Origin: DASXTC01 sp036505635 | GTDB lineage: Bacteria > Acidobacteriota > Polarisedimenticolia > JACPZX01 > DASXTC01 | Direction of reading: 5' to 3' | Length of the DNA: 64,000 nucleotides | Assembly (NCBI GenBank): GCA_036505635.1 | Contig: DASXTC010000026.1 | Span: 48,334 to 112,333, forward strand | Part shown: positions 24,640 to 33,256 of the stretch, in pieces | Numbering within the stretch: the stretch's first letter is position 1 | Layout of the letters: each line of letters opens with the position of its first letter | The notes under the pieces: model-generated | What the model was told of the DNA's origin: nothing | What the model saw: the letters and a program-made list of their open reading frames with translations, nothing else | The model's database searches: none | Program-made: the position numbers and the translations under genes

Positions 24640-25559
24640 CCTCGACCGGATCCACGAACGGCATCCCCCCCGCAGAGATCTCCAGGCGCTTCGAGGACAG
24701 CGGATTCATCTGCTCCGCCCAGGTCGCCACGGCCCTGTTTCTCTCGGACGCGCTCGGCAAGCCGCTCCTGCTGGAAGGACCGCCGGGGGTCGGCAAGACC
24801 GAGATCGCCAAGCTCTGGGCGCTCTTCCACGGCTCGGAGCTGATCCGCCTGCAGTGCTACGAAGGGCTCGACGAGGCCCGCGCCCTTTACGAGTGGTCGT
24901 ACGGCAAGCAGATGCTCTACGCGCAGCTCCTGCGCGAGAAGGTCGGCGACCTGCTCGCCGGCGCCCCCGACCTGAGGGCCTCGCTCGGAATCCTCAAGGG
25001 CCAGGCCGACGAGTTCTTCTCGCGCGACTTCCTGCTCGCGCGGCCGCTGCTGGCGGCGATCACCTCCGACAGCCCCGTGGTGCTGCTGATCGACGAGGTC
25101 GACCGCAGCGACGAGGAGTTCGAAGCCTTCCTTCTCGAGGTCCTGAGCGATTATCAGGTCTCGATCCCCGAGCTGGGGACGATCGTGGCGCGCTCGCATC
25201 CCCGCGTGATCCTGACCAGCAACGACACTCGCGAGCTGTCCGACGCGCTTCGCCGGCGCTGCCTCTACCTCTACATCGACTTTCCGCCTTTCGAGGACGA
25301 GGTCCGGATCGTGACGGCGCGCGTGCCGGGCATCTCTGAAGACCTCGCGCGGCGCATCGTGCGTTTCGTCCAGCACCTGCGCAAGTCGGACATCAGGCGC
25401 TCCCCCGGGATCGCCGAAGTGGTCGACTGGGCGAAGGCCCTGGTCGCCGTGGGGGCCGACGCGTTGAGCGCGGAGGCGCTGCGCTCCACGCTCGGAGCGC
25501 TCCTCAAGAACCGGGACGATCTCGATCGCGCGCTGTCGGACCCGGGCAAGTATCGCTGA
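24636..25559 (+). CDS. MoxR-type AAA+ ATPase
   Basis: The 307-residue ATPase has Walker A GPPGVGKTEIAK (48-59), Walker B VVLLIDEVDRSDEEF and a sensor region in RVILTSNDTRELSDALRRR, where the arginine finger also lies. MoxR ATPases act with VWA proteins to insert cofactors or assemble complexes; the best known case is CoxD/CoxE of CO dehydrogenase. The ATG overlaps the helicase stop (ATGA). The VWA gene follows by 12 bp. No CO dehydrogenase gene is nearby, so the client is unknown. Confidence 0.9.
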   Translation: MTSTGSTNGIPPAEISRRFEDSGFICSAQVATALFLSDALGKPLLLEGPPGVGKTEIAKLWALFHGSELIRLQCYEGLDEARALYEWSYGKQMLYAQLLREKVGDLLAGAPDLRASLGILKGQADEFFSRDFLLARPLLAAITSDSPVVLLIDEVDRSDEEFEAFLLEVLSDYQVSIPELGTIVARSHPRVILTSNDTRELSDALRRRCLYLYIDFPPFEDEVRIVTARVPGISEDLARRIVRFVQHLRKSDIRRSPGIAEVVDWAKALVAVGADALSAEALRSTLGALLKNRDDLDRALSDPGKYR

Positions 25560-25571
25560 ACGGCGTGGCTC

Positions 25572-26888
25572 ATGATCGAAGCCCTCCAGCGCTTCGTGGC
25601 GGCCCTGAGAAAGGCCGGCCTTCGCGTCTCGCCGGCCGAGGCGATCGACGCGGCGCGCGCCGTGCGGGCCGCCGGCCTGGAGGAGCGCGAGACCTTCCGT
25701 CTCGCGCTGCGCGCCACCCTGGCCAAGACGCGCGACAATGGGCGTGCTTTTGACCGCGTCTTTGACGGCTTCTTCGCCGCTCCGGAGCCGCCGAGGAAGG
25801 AGGGGCGCCGTGGCAAGGGAGTCGAGCCACCGGCAGGCGGGGAGGGGAAGCGTTCCCGCCCGCTGCCGGACCCGGAGCCCGAGGCGACCGGTGATCGCGG
25901 CAGCCGGCCCTCTCGCGTGGCGCCGCCGCGCCGGCTTCGCCCTGGCCGCCTGATCGTGTTGCGCCGCCCGCGGGAAGGGGTGCCGGCGGCGCCCGTGGAC
26001 CGGCCCTGGAGACCGCGGGCAACACTGCCCCGGGGACCGAGGGTCCCGCGGCAGTTCGACCCGCGTGCGCGTCGCGCCGTGGCGCCCCCTCCCGCCGCCG
26101 GCAACCCGCGTCATTTCGATCTGCGGTCCCCGCTCACCGGCGAGCAGGAGGCGCTTCTGGTCCGGGAGATCCCGCGTCTGATTCAGGAGATCCGCCTCCG
26201 CGCGGGGCGCCGCCGCCGGCCCGGCCGCGCGGGCCGTCTTTGGATCGCTAGCATGATGCGTTCAAGCGTGGCGACCGGCGGCGTCCCCTTCATCATCCCA
26301 TACCGGGAGCGCCGGCCCCGGCGGCCGCGTCTCATCGTGCTGGCCGATGTCTCCTGGTCCGTGACGCGCGCCTCGTCGTTGTTTCTCCACCTGGCCTCCG
26401 CCTTCGTGATGCGTCCCCATTCCCGCTGCCGAGCCTCGATCCATCTCTTCGTGGACCGGTGCGTGGAGGCGACCGAGACGCTCGCGCGGTGGAAGGGCCC
26501 CGCGCGGATGCCCCTCTCCCGGCTGATCGAGTCGCTGCCGGGTCTCAACCTCAAGGCGCCCAGCGATTACGGCAATGCGTTCTATCAGGCTGCCCGGTCG
26601 GGCGAGGGGACGCGGCGGGCCGGGCCTCTCGGGCGCCCGGGGCGCGATGCCGTGCTGGTCGTGCTGGGTGACGCCCGAAGCAACTTCGGCGATCCGCAGA
26701 GCTGGGCCTTCGAGGACCTCGCGGCGAGGTGCCGGCGGGTCATCTGGTTGAACCCGGAGCCGGCCTCGCTGTGGAACACCGGCGACTCGGTGCTCGGCCA
26801 ATACGTCGCAAGCTGCGACCTGCTCTGCGAGGCGCGCGACCTGGATGGGATCGCGCGCGGCGTGGCGGAGATCGTCAGGGATCTCTAG
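25572..26888 (+). CDS. VWA-domain protein of the CoxE type
   Basis: The 438-residue protein has a helical N-terminus (1-75), a long Arg/Pro-rich low-complexity linker (about 75-190) and a VWA domain from about 250. The MIDAS motif is intact as DVSWS. RVIWLNPEP near the end is typical of CoxE-like proteins. It is the expected partner of the adjacent MoxR ATPase. The linker is unusually long and basic for the family, and might bind nucleic acid or an acidic surface; this is inference. Confidence 0.87.
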   Translation: MIEALQRFVAALRKAGLRVSPAEAIDAARAVRAAGLEERETFRLALRATLAKTRDNGRAFDRVFDGFFAAPEPPRKEGRRGKGVEPPAGGEGKRSRPLPDPEPEATGDRGSRPSRVAPPRRLRPGRLIVLRRPREGVPAAPVDRPWRPRATLPRGPRVPRQFDPRARRAVAPPPAAGNPRHFDLRSPLTGEQEALLVREIPRLIQEIRLRAGRRRRPGRAGRLWIASMMRSSVATGGVPFIIPYRERRPRRPRLIVLADVSWSVTRASSLFLHLASAFVMRPHSRCRASIHLFVDRCVEATETLARWKGPARMPLSRLIESLPGLNLKAPSDYGNAFYQAARSGEGTRRAGPLGRPGRDAVLVVLGDARSNFGDPQSWAFEDLAARCRRVIWLNPEPASLWNTGDSVLGQYVASCDLLCEARDLDGIARGVAEIVRDL

Positions 26889-26949
26889 TCCGGGTACGTC
26901 CCCACCTGCTCTGGAAAAAGATCCGGAAACAGCGGACACTGTCGCCCTC

Positions 26950-29028
26950 ATGGCGACATCACGGGAGATCGCCTTCCGCATGGGAGATCTCGTCGACCTC
27001 TATGACGAGGGGGGGCTCGTGTGCGCCGTCGTCCTTGGCGAGGAGAAGGGGCGCCTCAAGATCGTGACCGAGGCGGGCAAGGAGATGAGGGTCACCGTCT
27101 CCCGCATCGCCCACCGCGCCGGCGCCGTCTCGGTGATCCCGGCCCAGGCCGCGGCCGCGGCGCGGCGCCACGGAGAGGCGGCCGCCGCCCGCGCCCGGGA
27201 GATCGATCTACCCTCCCTCTGGGACGTCCTCGTGGACGAGCCGAAGCGCCAGCCTCTCGGCGGTCTCGCCGCCCTCGCGCTGGGCAGCGACGACCCGCTT
27301 TCGCGATCCGCGCTGCTGCGTCGCCTGCACGAGGATCGGATCTACTTCGCGCGCAAAGGGGATGATTTCGAGCCGCGCTCGCGTGAGCACATCGAGGAGG
27401 TGTGCAAGCGCGAGGCGGCCGAGCGGGCGCGGGCCGAACGCCGGGCGGCCTTCCTCGCGCTCTGCCGCGCCGCGCTCGCGGCGAACCGGTCCGCCGGCGC
27501 CGCGGCCCTGCCGGGGCCGGAGCACCGTGAGACGATCGCCGATCTCGTCGAGGTGGCCCTGGTGGGCGACGAGGCGGGCTCGCGCAAGGCCGCGGTCCCC
27601 TTGATGGACGAAGTGGGCGTGCAGGAGGGTCCGGTGGCCGAGCGGGCCTTCCATCTCCTGCGCGCGCTCGGTATCTTCCAGGAGGACGAGAACCTCTTCA
27701 TCCACCGCTTCCAGCTCAAGAGGGCCTTTCCGCCCGAGATCGATCAGAGCGCCGAGCGCGCGGTCGCGGCGGCCACCGGCGCCGCGCTCGCCGGGCGCCG
27801 TGACCTGAGGGCCCTGCACGCCTTCACGATCGACGACGAGCAGACCACCGAGATGGACGATGCGCTCAGCGTGGAGGCGTCGGGCGCGTCGCTCCGGCTC
27901 GGGGTGCACATCGCCGACCCGGGCTCCTTCGTGTCGATCGGCGACCCGGTGGACGAGGAGGCGATGTCGCGGGCCGCCACCTATTACTTCCCGGACTGCA
28001 AGCTGCCGATGCTGCCGGCGGTCGTGGCGGAGAGGGCCGCCAGCCTCGTCGCCGGGGAGGACCGTCCTGCGCTCTCCTTCCTGGTCACCCTGTCGCCCCT
28101 GGGGGAAGTGCTGGACCACGAGATCGTCTCCTCGACGATCCGCTCGCGCGCGCGCCTCACCTACGAGCAGGCCGATGCGCTGCTCGGCGACGCCGACGCC
28201 GCAGGCGAGACGGCCCTGGCCCTGAGGAGCCTGCGCCCGATCTGCGACGCGCTGGAAGCCGAGAGGATCGGCGCGGGGGCGGTGGTGATACGCGCGGCCG
28301 AGGTTGAGATCCGCGTAGGAGCCGACGGCGAGGTCCTCATCCGCAGGATCGACGAGCGAGGCGCGTCCCGCCGGATGGTGGCCGAGGCGATGATCCTGGC
28401 GAACCGTATCGCGGCGCGGTTCTGCGTGACGCGAGGCCTCCCCGCCATCTACCGGCGGCAGGCCCCGCCGCACGAGGAGGCCGCGTCGGCCGTGGCGCAG
28501 GCCGCCCCGCTCGAGCCCATCGAGGCCGACGGCTACGATCCGGTGGCGGTGCGGGCGCTGCGGCGGCGGATGCGCCGTGGCGAGGTCAGTCTCGCGCCAG
28601 CGCCGCACAGCGGGCTGGGACTTGACACCTACACGCAGGCCACCTCGCCGATCCGGCGATATCAGGATCTCGTCGTGCACCGCCAGATCAAGGCGTCGCT
28701 CGCGGGGCGGCCGCTGCCCTACGACGCGGAGGCGCTGGCGCGGATCGCGGCCACCACCGACGAGGCTGAGCGGGCGGCACGCGAGGCGGAGCGCGGCACC
28801 GACGAGTACTGGATCCTCAAGCACTACGAGAGGCGGATCGGGCAGGAGGTCCAAGGAGTCGTGGTGGCATCCGACGCGCGTCGCGTCGAGGTGGAGCTGA
28901 CCGACACCCTCTACAACGTGCACATGCCGGCCCGGCCTGACTGGGGTCCCGGTCGTCGCGTGCGCCTGACGATCGAAGCCGCGAGACCGCGCGCGGGACG
29001 ACTCACGCTGCGGGCGCTCGATCCATGA
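26950..29028 (+). CDS. RNB-domain exoribonuclease (RNase II/R family)
   Basis: The 692-residue protein carries the RNB catalytic centre as TIDDEQTTEMDDALS (about residue 293), whose Asp cluster binds the two metals. It continues with HIADPGSFV and ends with an S1 domain (about 615-690). The N-terminal part (1-280) is divergent and lacks obvious cold-shock domains, which fits the plant/cyanobacterial-type RNase II-like proteins better than E. coli RNase R. It should degrade RNA 3' to 5'. ATG 26950 is chosen because the earlier in-frame ATG at 26845 lies inside the VWA gene. The stop overlaps the next start in an ATGA. Confidence 0.87.
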   Translation: MATSREIAFRMGDLVDLYDEGGLVCAVVLGEEKGRLKIVTEAGKEMRVTVSRIAHRAGAVSVIPAQAAAAARRHGEAAAARAREIDLPSLWDVLVDEPKRQPLGGLAALALGSDDPLSRSALLRRLHEDRIYFARKGDDFEPRSREHIEEVCKREAAERARAERRAAFLALCRAALAANRSAGAAALPGPEHRETIADLVEVALVGDEAGSRKAAVPLMDEVGVQEGPVAERAFHLLRALGIFQEDENLFIHRFQLKRAFPPEIDQSAERAVAAATGAALAGRRDLRALHAFTIDDEQTTEMDDALSVEASGASLRLGVHIADPGSFVSIGDPVDEEAMSRAATYYFPDCKLPMLPAVVAERAASLVAGEDRPALSFLVTLSPLGEVLDHEIVSSTIRSRARLTYEQADALLGDADAAGETALALRSLRPICDALEAERIGAGAVVIRAAEVEIRVGADGEVLIRRIDERGASRRMVAEAMILANRIAARFCVTRGLPAIYRRQAPPHEEAASAVAQAAPLEPIEADGYDPVAVRALRRRMRRGEVSLAPAPHSGLGLDTYTQATSPIRRYQDLVVHRQIKASLAGRPLPYDAEALARIAATTDEAERAAREAERGTDEYWILKHYERRIGQEVQGVVVASDARRVEVELTDTLYNVHMPARPDWGPGRRVRLTIEAARPRAGRLTLRALDP

Positions 29029-30128
29029 TCCTCATCGTTGGCGGCGGCTACGCGGGAGCCGCCACCGCCTGGGCCCTGGCCCGGCGGGGCCTTGGCCGCG
29101 ACGTGGTCCTGCTCGACGCCGAGCCGCGCCCGGGCGCCCATGCCTCGGGGCGCAACGCAGGGCTGCTCGCCGCGCTCCTGGAGGAGGACCCGGCGATGGC
29201 CGCCATGTCGGCGCGCGGCGCCCAGCTCCTGCACGAGTCGTTCGGCACGACTCGGTGCGGTTCGATCCTGCTGGTCCCGGACGCCCGCGCGGCGCAGACC
29301 CTGCTCGATCGGGCGGCGGAGCTCGGCGTCAAGGCCGAGGCGTCGCAGACTTCGACTCTGGCGCGGGAGATACCGGTCCTGGCCGGCACGCCTTCGCCGC
29401 TCGGGGTCCGTTGTCCGGCCGACGCGAAGCTCGAACCGGCGGCCCTGCTGGAGAGTTACCTCGACGCAGCGAGGCGCGCGGGAGCGCGCGTTGTCGCGGG
29501 GGCTCGCGTCACGGCGGTTGTCACCCGCGGCGGGCGCGCGGCGGGCGTCGAGACCACATCGGGGAGGTTCGACGCCGACCGGGTCGTCAACGCCGCAGGT
29601 GCCTGGGCCGGCCCGCTGGGAACCATGGCGGGGCTCACCGACCTGGGGCTCGTCCCATACCGAAGGCACTTGTTCATCTCGGCGCCAATGGCGGCCGTGG
29701 GACCCTCCTGGCCCTTCGTCTGGGACCTGGAGCGCCAGACCTACTTCCGTCCCGACGCACCCCGTCTCATGCTCTGCATGTGCGACGAGGAGCCGCATCC
29801 TCCCTCGCCGCCGGAGGTCGTCGCGCAGGCCCGCACGCGGATGGAGGAATCGATCCGGGTCTCCTTTCCCGCCCTGACGAACGTCACGATCGAGGACCAG
29901 CGGGCCTGTCTGCGGACCTTCGCCCCGGACCGTCGCTACGTCATCGGCCCCGATCCCCGGATGCCCGGCTTCTTCTGGGTCGCGGGTCTGGGAGGCTCGG
30001 GGGTGGTCGCGGGGGCGGCGATAGGGGAGATGGCGGCCGACCTGCTGCTGGACAGGGACGCGGGAGGGCCCGGCCCCGGGCGGGCGCGCGACTTCGACCC
30101 CTCCCGTCTGATCGGTTTCGGAGGCTGA
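29025..30128 (+). CDS. FAD-dependent oxidoreductase of the DAO family
   Basis: The 367-residue protein opens with the dinucleotide-binding loop GGGYAGAATAWALA (residues 5-18). An Asp at the end of beta-2 (LLDAEPRPG) and ASGRNAGLL follow, and WVAGLGGSGV near the C-terminus contacts FAD. This matches glycine oxidase, sarcosine oxidase or D-amino-acid dehydrogenase type enzymes; the substrate is not readable. It is translationally coupled to the RNase gene (ATGA) and is followed after 3 bp by an unknown gene. Confidence 0.85.
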   Translation: MILIVGGGYAGAATAWALARRGLGRDVVLLDAEPRPGAHASGRNAGLLAALLEEDPAMAAMSARGAQLLHESFGTTRCGSILLVPDARAAQTLLDRAAELGVKAEASQTSTLAREIPVLAGTPSPLGVRCPADAKLEPAALLESYLDAARRAGARVVAGARVTAVVTRGGRAAGVETTSGRFDADRVVNAAGAWAGPLGTMAGLTDLGLVPYRRHLFISAPMAAVGPSWPFVWDLERQTYFRPDAPRLMLCMCDEEPHPPSPPEVVAQARTRMEESIRVSFPALTNVTIEDQRACLRTFAPDRRYVIGPDPRMPGFFWVAGLGGSGVVAGAAIGEMAADLLLDRDAGGPGPGRARDFDPSRLIGFGG

Positions 30129-30131
30129 CGC

Positions 30132-31019
30132 GTGCCCGGGTCATACCTGCACCGCTGCCTCGCGCTGTTCGCGGAGACGATGGAATCGCGCCACGGGTGG
30201 CGTCCCGACTACGCGGGCCTCGAGCGGGCGCTCGAGCCGGTGCGTCTCCGCCGCCGGGACCTCACCGGCGCCGATCTCGAGACGATCCAGAACGGACGCT
30301 ATTGGGACTTCAAGCAGTTCTGGAGGTTCCCCGACGCCGGCGATCTCGGCCGGGAGATCGATCTGGCGGAGATGTCGCGCCTGATCGGACGCTTGCCGCT
30401 CGACGAGGAGCGGGCGATCACGCGGCTCCACGCCGCCTTCAAGTACATCGAGAACGTCTCGGTGCTGCTCCGATTCCTGCACCCCGGGAATTACGGCATC
30501 ATCAGCCCGCCGGTGGAGAAGGTGCTGGAGGTGCGCCGCGGGCGCACCGAGGTGGAGACCTACCTCAACTACCTGCGAGACCTGCGCGACGTGAGGGACC
30601 ATCACGGCCTGGCGCGCGCGGCCGATGCCGACATGGCGCTCTGGGTCCTCCAGGAGCGGGTCCTCTCCTCGTACCGCGACCACGATCTGCTGCGCGAGTT
30701 CCGCGACGACTCCTGGCTGCTGCGGCGCCGAGCGGTCAACCTGATGGCGGAGCTGGGGGAGCTGAGCGACGCCGGCGACCACCTGGATCTGGCGCGCGCC
30801 CTGGCCGACGTGGACGTGGACCTGGCGGCGATCCTCGCGACGCACGAGCTGGAGAGGCGGTTGCGCGCGTGGAGTCGGGGCGCGCCGGCCGAACGGGAGG
30901 GGATGGCCGGACGAGTCGCGGCGATCCGGGAGCGTCTGCTCGAGCCGGGCGGGAGGGTCACCCGCGCCGAGGTCTTCGATCTGATCGAGGAGGCCGGCCG
31001 CCTGCCCGCCGCGCCGTGA
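30132..31019 (+). CDS. conserved-looking protein of unknown function
   Basis: I do not recognise this 295-residue soluble protein. It is rich in Arg, Glu and Leu and predicted mostly helical. Motif-like stretches are NGRYWDFKQFWRFPD (about 56-70), KYIENVSVLLRFLHPGNYG (about 100-118) and YLNYLRDLRDVRDHHG. No signal peptide, membrane segment or cofactor loop is visible. GTG 30132 is 3 bp past the FAD-enzyme stop. It is the last gene of the helicase-MoxR-VWA-RNase-oxidoreductase run and converges on the hyf-like operon with 10 bp between. Confidence 0.6.
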   Translation: MPGSYLHRCLALFAETMESRHGWRPDYAGLERALEPVRLRRRDLTGADLETIQNGRYWDFKQFWRFPDAGDLGREIDLAEMSRLIGRLPLDEERAITRLHAAFKYIENVSVLLRFLHPGNYGIISPPVEKVLEVRRGRTEVETYLNYLRDLRDVRDHHGLARAADADMALWVLQERVLSSYRDHDLLREFRDDSWLLRRRAVNLMAELGELSDAGDHLDLARALADVDVDLAAILATHELERRLRAWSRGAPAEREGMAGRVAAIRERLLEPGGRVTRAEVFDLIEEAGRLPAAP

Positions 31020-31029
31020 GAGCCGCGAC

Positions 31030-31794
31030 CTACCCTTTCTCCTCCTCGATCCTCCCGAGCAGTCGCAGCAGCCCGTCGAGGATCGTGAGAGGGTGAGGCG
31101 GGCAGCCCGGGATGTAAAGGTCCACCGGGAGCACCTGGTCCGCGCCGCCGCGCACCTGGGGCAGCCCGGCGAAGAGTCCGCCGCTGATCGCGCACGCCCC
31201 CACCGCGATCAGGATGCGGGGCGAGGGAACCGCCTCCCACGTCTTCTCCAGCGCGAGCTGCATGTTGGCGCTCACGGGCCCCGTGACCACGAGGCCGTCG
31301 GCGTGGCGTGGCGAGGCCACGAACTGCACGCCGAAACGGGAGAGATCGAAGACGACGTTGCCCAGGGCGGTCAGCTCCGCCGAGCAGGCGCTGCAATCGC
31401 CTGCCGACACGTGACGCAACCTCAGCGAGCGGCCGAATAGTCTCCTCATCCTCGCGTCCAGGGCCTCGGCCAGCTTCAGGCCGTCGTCGGCGGCCAGATC
31501 CTCGCGCGTCCTTGACGCCATCCTGTGGTCCTGCGTGTATCGGATAGCCCCCTCGGGGCAGGCGCGCACGCAGTCCTCGCAGAAGACGCACCGGCCCAAA
31601 TCGATTCGCGTCGCGCCGTCGACCAGGATTGCGCCGGTGGGGCAGCTCTCGGCGCACTGGCGGCAACCGTCGGGACAGCGGCTGGCGTCTATGATCGGCC
31701 GGCCGCGAAAGCGGCCGGTCAGGATCGCCTGCTCGGAAGGGAAGGGGAGCGTGCGCTGTCCCTGCCGCCACCTGATCTTCAGCAGCCCCGTCAC
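31030..31794 (-). CDS. fused ferredoxin-type and small (NuoB/HyfI-like) subunit of an Ehr complex
   Basis: The 254-residue protein combines two subunits that are normally separate. Residues about 30-85 hold two [4Fe-4S] sites (CPDGCRQCAESCP and CVFCEDCVRACP, HyfH/NuoI-like). The C-terminal part is HyfI/NuoB-like, with proximal cluster ligands CSAC, GACAISGG and PGCPPHP. It should pass electrons between a soluble donor and the large subunit. GTG 31794 is chosen because GAGGAGGG precedes it; the open frame continues upstream into the large-subunit gene. It is the last gene of the six-gene leftward operon. Confidence 0.87.
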   Translation of the reverse strand: MTGLLKIRWRQGQRTLPFPSEQAILTGRFRGRPIIDASRCPDGCRQCAESCPTGAILVDGATRIDLGRCVFCEDCVRACPEGAIRYTQDHRMASRTREDLAADDGLKLAEALDARMRRLFGRSLRLRHVSAGDCSACSAELTALGNVVFDLSRFGVQFVASPRHADGLVVTGPVSANMQLALEKTWEAVPSPRILIAVGACAISGGLFAGLPQVRGGADQVLPVDLYIPGCPPHPLTILDGLLRLLGRIEEEKG

Positions 31795-31807
31795 CGATCG
31801 GCCCTCC

Positions 31808-33256
31808 TCACAGGTCGTGTCCCGCGTATGAGAGGTTGAAGCTCTTGTTGCAGAGAGGAAAGTCGGAGATCGGCACGTCGCGTAGCGCCATGGCGAGGCC
31901 GGTCCAGTTCTGGAAAGACGGGTCCTTGATCTTGTACCGGTCGAACCGACCGCGCCCATCCGCCACCGCGACGTGGACGATCTCGCCGCGCCATCCCTCC
32001 ACCATCGATACGGCGAGGGACTCGGGCCGCGGCGCCGCGCACGCGCGCATCAAGTCGCCGCCGGGCAGCGACCTGATCGTCGTGGCGATGAATTCGAGGG
32101 AACGCTCGATCTCGACCCAGCGGACCCGGGCTCGGGCGAGGACGTCGCCGGTATGAGCGACCGCCGCGGCCGGTGCTCCGGATCGGTAGAGGCCGATGGG
32201 GTGATCGCGGCGCACGTCCCGGCTCGAGCCGCACGCCCGCGCGGCCACGCCCACCAGCCCCAGCTCGTCGCAGGCGGCTCGTGACAGGACGCCGGTCCCC
32301 TCCAGGCGCGAGCGCACCGAGGGGGTTTCAAAGAAGAGCCCGGCCACCTGGCGAAGCTCCGACGCTGCTGTCTCCAGGCGACGCAGGAACGAGTCGGCCA
32401 TCGGTGGGGTCAGATCGAAGAGGACTCCGCCGGGCCGCACGAGCCCGCGGCCGTACCGGCTCCCCGAGAGGTCCATCAGCAGGTTAAGGAACTCGCCGCG
32501 CAGCCGGCCGAACCACGCCGACGTGGGAAGAAAGCCGATGTCGGTGCCCAGCCCGCCGAGATCCCCGACGTGATTGGCGATCCTCTCCAGCTCCAGGGCG
32601 ACACACCGGATCGCATCGGCTCGGGCCGGGACCTCGCATCCGGCCGCCGCCTCCACGGCCTGGCACCAGGCGAGCACGTGGCCGAGTGTCGTGTCGCCGG
32701 CGGCGCACTCCGCCAGAAGCGCCGAGCGTCCGTCCGGCCCGCCGACAAGGGCCTCCTCCACGCCGCGGTGCTGGTACCCGAGCCGGATCTCCAGGTGAAG
32801 CACGGTCTCGCCGTGGCACTGCAGGCGGAAGTGCCCCGGGTCGATGATCCCCGCATGCACGGGCCCCACCGCCACTTCGTGCACCTCCTCGCTTTCGATC
32901 CGGAAGAAGGGATACCCGGTGTCGTGGCGCCTCACCGGCTTGAGCCAGGGATGCCCCACCGGACGGACCCCGTGTTGCTCGAAGATTTCGCGTTCGAAGT
33001 AGTGGGCCTGGGGGAAGTCGGGCGTGAGGGCCTCGTAGCTGTCCCTCACGTCGCTTGCGAGAATCGAGAGCCTCCCCGCGGCGTCGTCGGCCAGCATGCC
33101 GTAGATCCGCACCGCGCCGCCGGGTAGGTCGCGCCCGAACAGGGCGGCAAGACGCCCCCCCGCGGCGCCGCCATCAATGACCGATCGACGGAACCGCGCC
33201 GCCGGCGCGCGCTCGATCGAGCCCTCCGTGACCGCCTCGCCATTGCGCAGCGTCAC
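31808..33256 (-). CDS. large subunit (HyfG/NuoCD-like) lacking Ni-Fe ligands
   Basis: The 482-residue protein has a NuoC-like N-terminus (YFEREIFEQHG and GHPWLKPVRR) and a NuoD/hydrogenase-like body (RLGYQHRGVEEAL). Where Ni-Fe hydrogenases have a CGxC pair, this protein reads ECAAGDTTLGH (183-193). The C-terminal DPCxxC is replaced by SDFPLCNKSF. It therefore cannot bind a classical Ni-Fe centre, as in complex I and in Ehr (energy-converting hydrogenase-related) complexes. The start is the GTG at 33256, overlapping the preceding stop in a GTGA; the frame stays open upstream but is shadow sequence of the HyfF-like gene. Confidence 0.88.
   Translation of the reverse strand: MTLRNGEAVTEGSIERAPAARFRRSVIDGGAAGGRLAALFGRDLPGGAVRIYGMLADDAAGRLSILASDVRDSYEALTPDFPQAHYFEREIFEQHGVRPVGHPWLKPVRRHDTGYPFFRIESEEVHEVAVGPVHAGIIDPGHFRLQCHGETVLHLEIRLGYQHRGVEEALVGGPDGRSALLAECAAGDTTLGHVLAWCQAVEAAAGCEVPARADAIRCVALELERIANHVGDLGGLGTDIGFLPTSAWFGRLRGEFLNLLMDLSGSRYGRGLVRPGGVLFDLTPPMADSFLRRLETAASELRQVAGLFFETPSVRSRLEGTGVLSRAACDELGLVGVAARACGSSRDVRRDHPIGLYRSGAPAAAVAHTGDVLARARVRWVEIERSLEFIATTIRSLPGGDLMRACAAPRPESLAVSMVEGWRGEIVHVAVADGRGRFDRYKIKDPSFQNWTGLAMALRDVPISDFPLCNKSFNLSYAGHDL

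Noticed and set aside
31808..33256. True Ni-Fe hydrogenase large subunit
   Set aside because: Both cysteine-pair motifs needed for Ni-Fe binding are missing, and no maturation genes are present.
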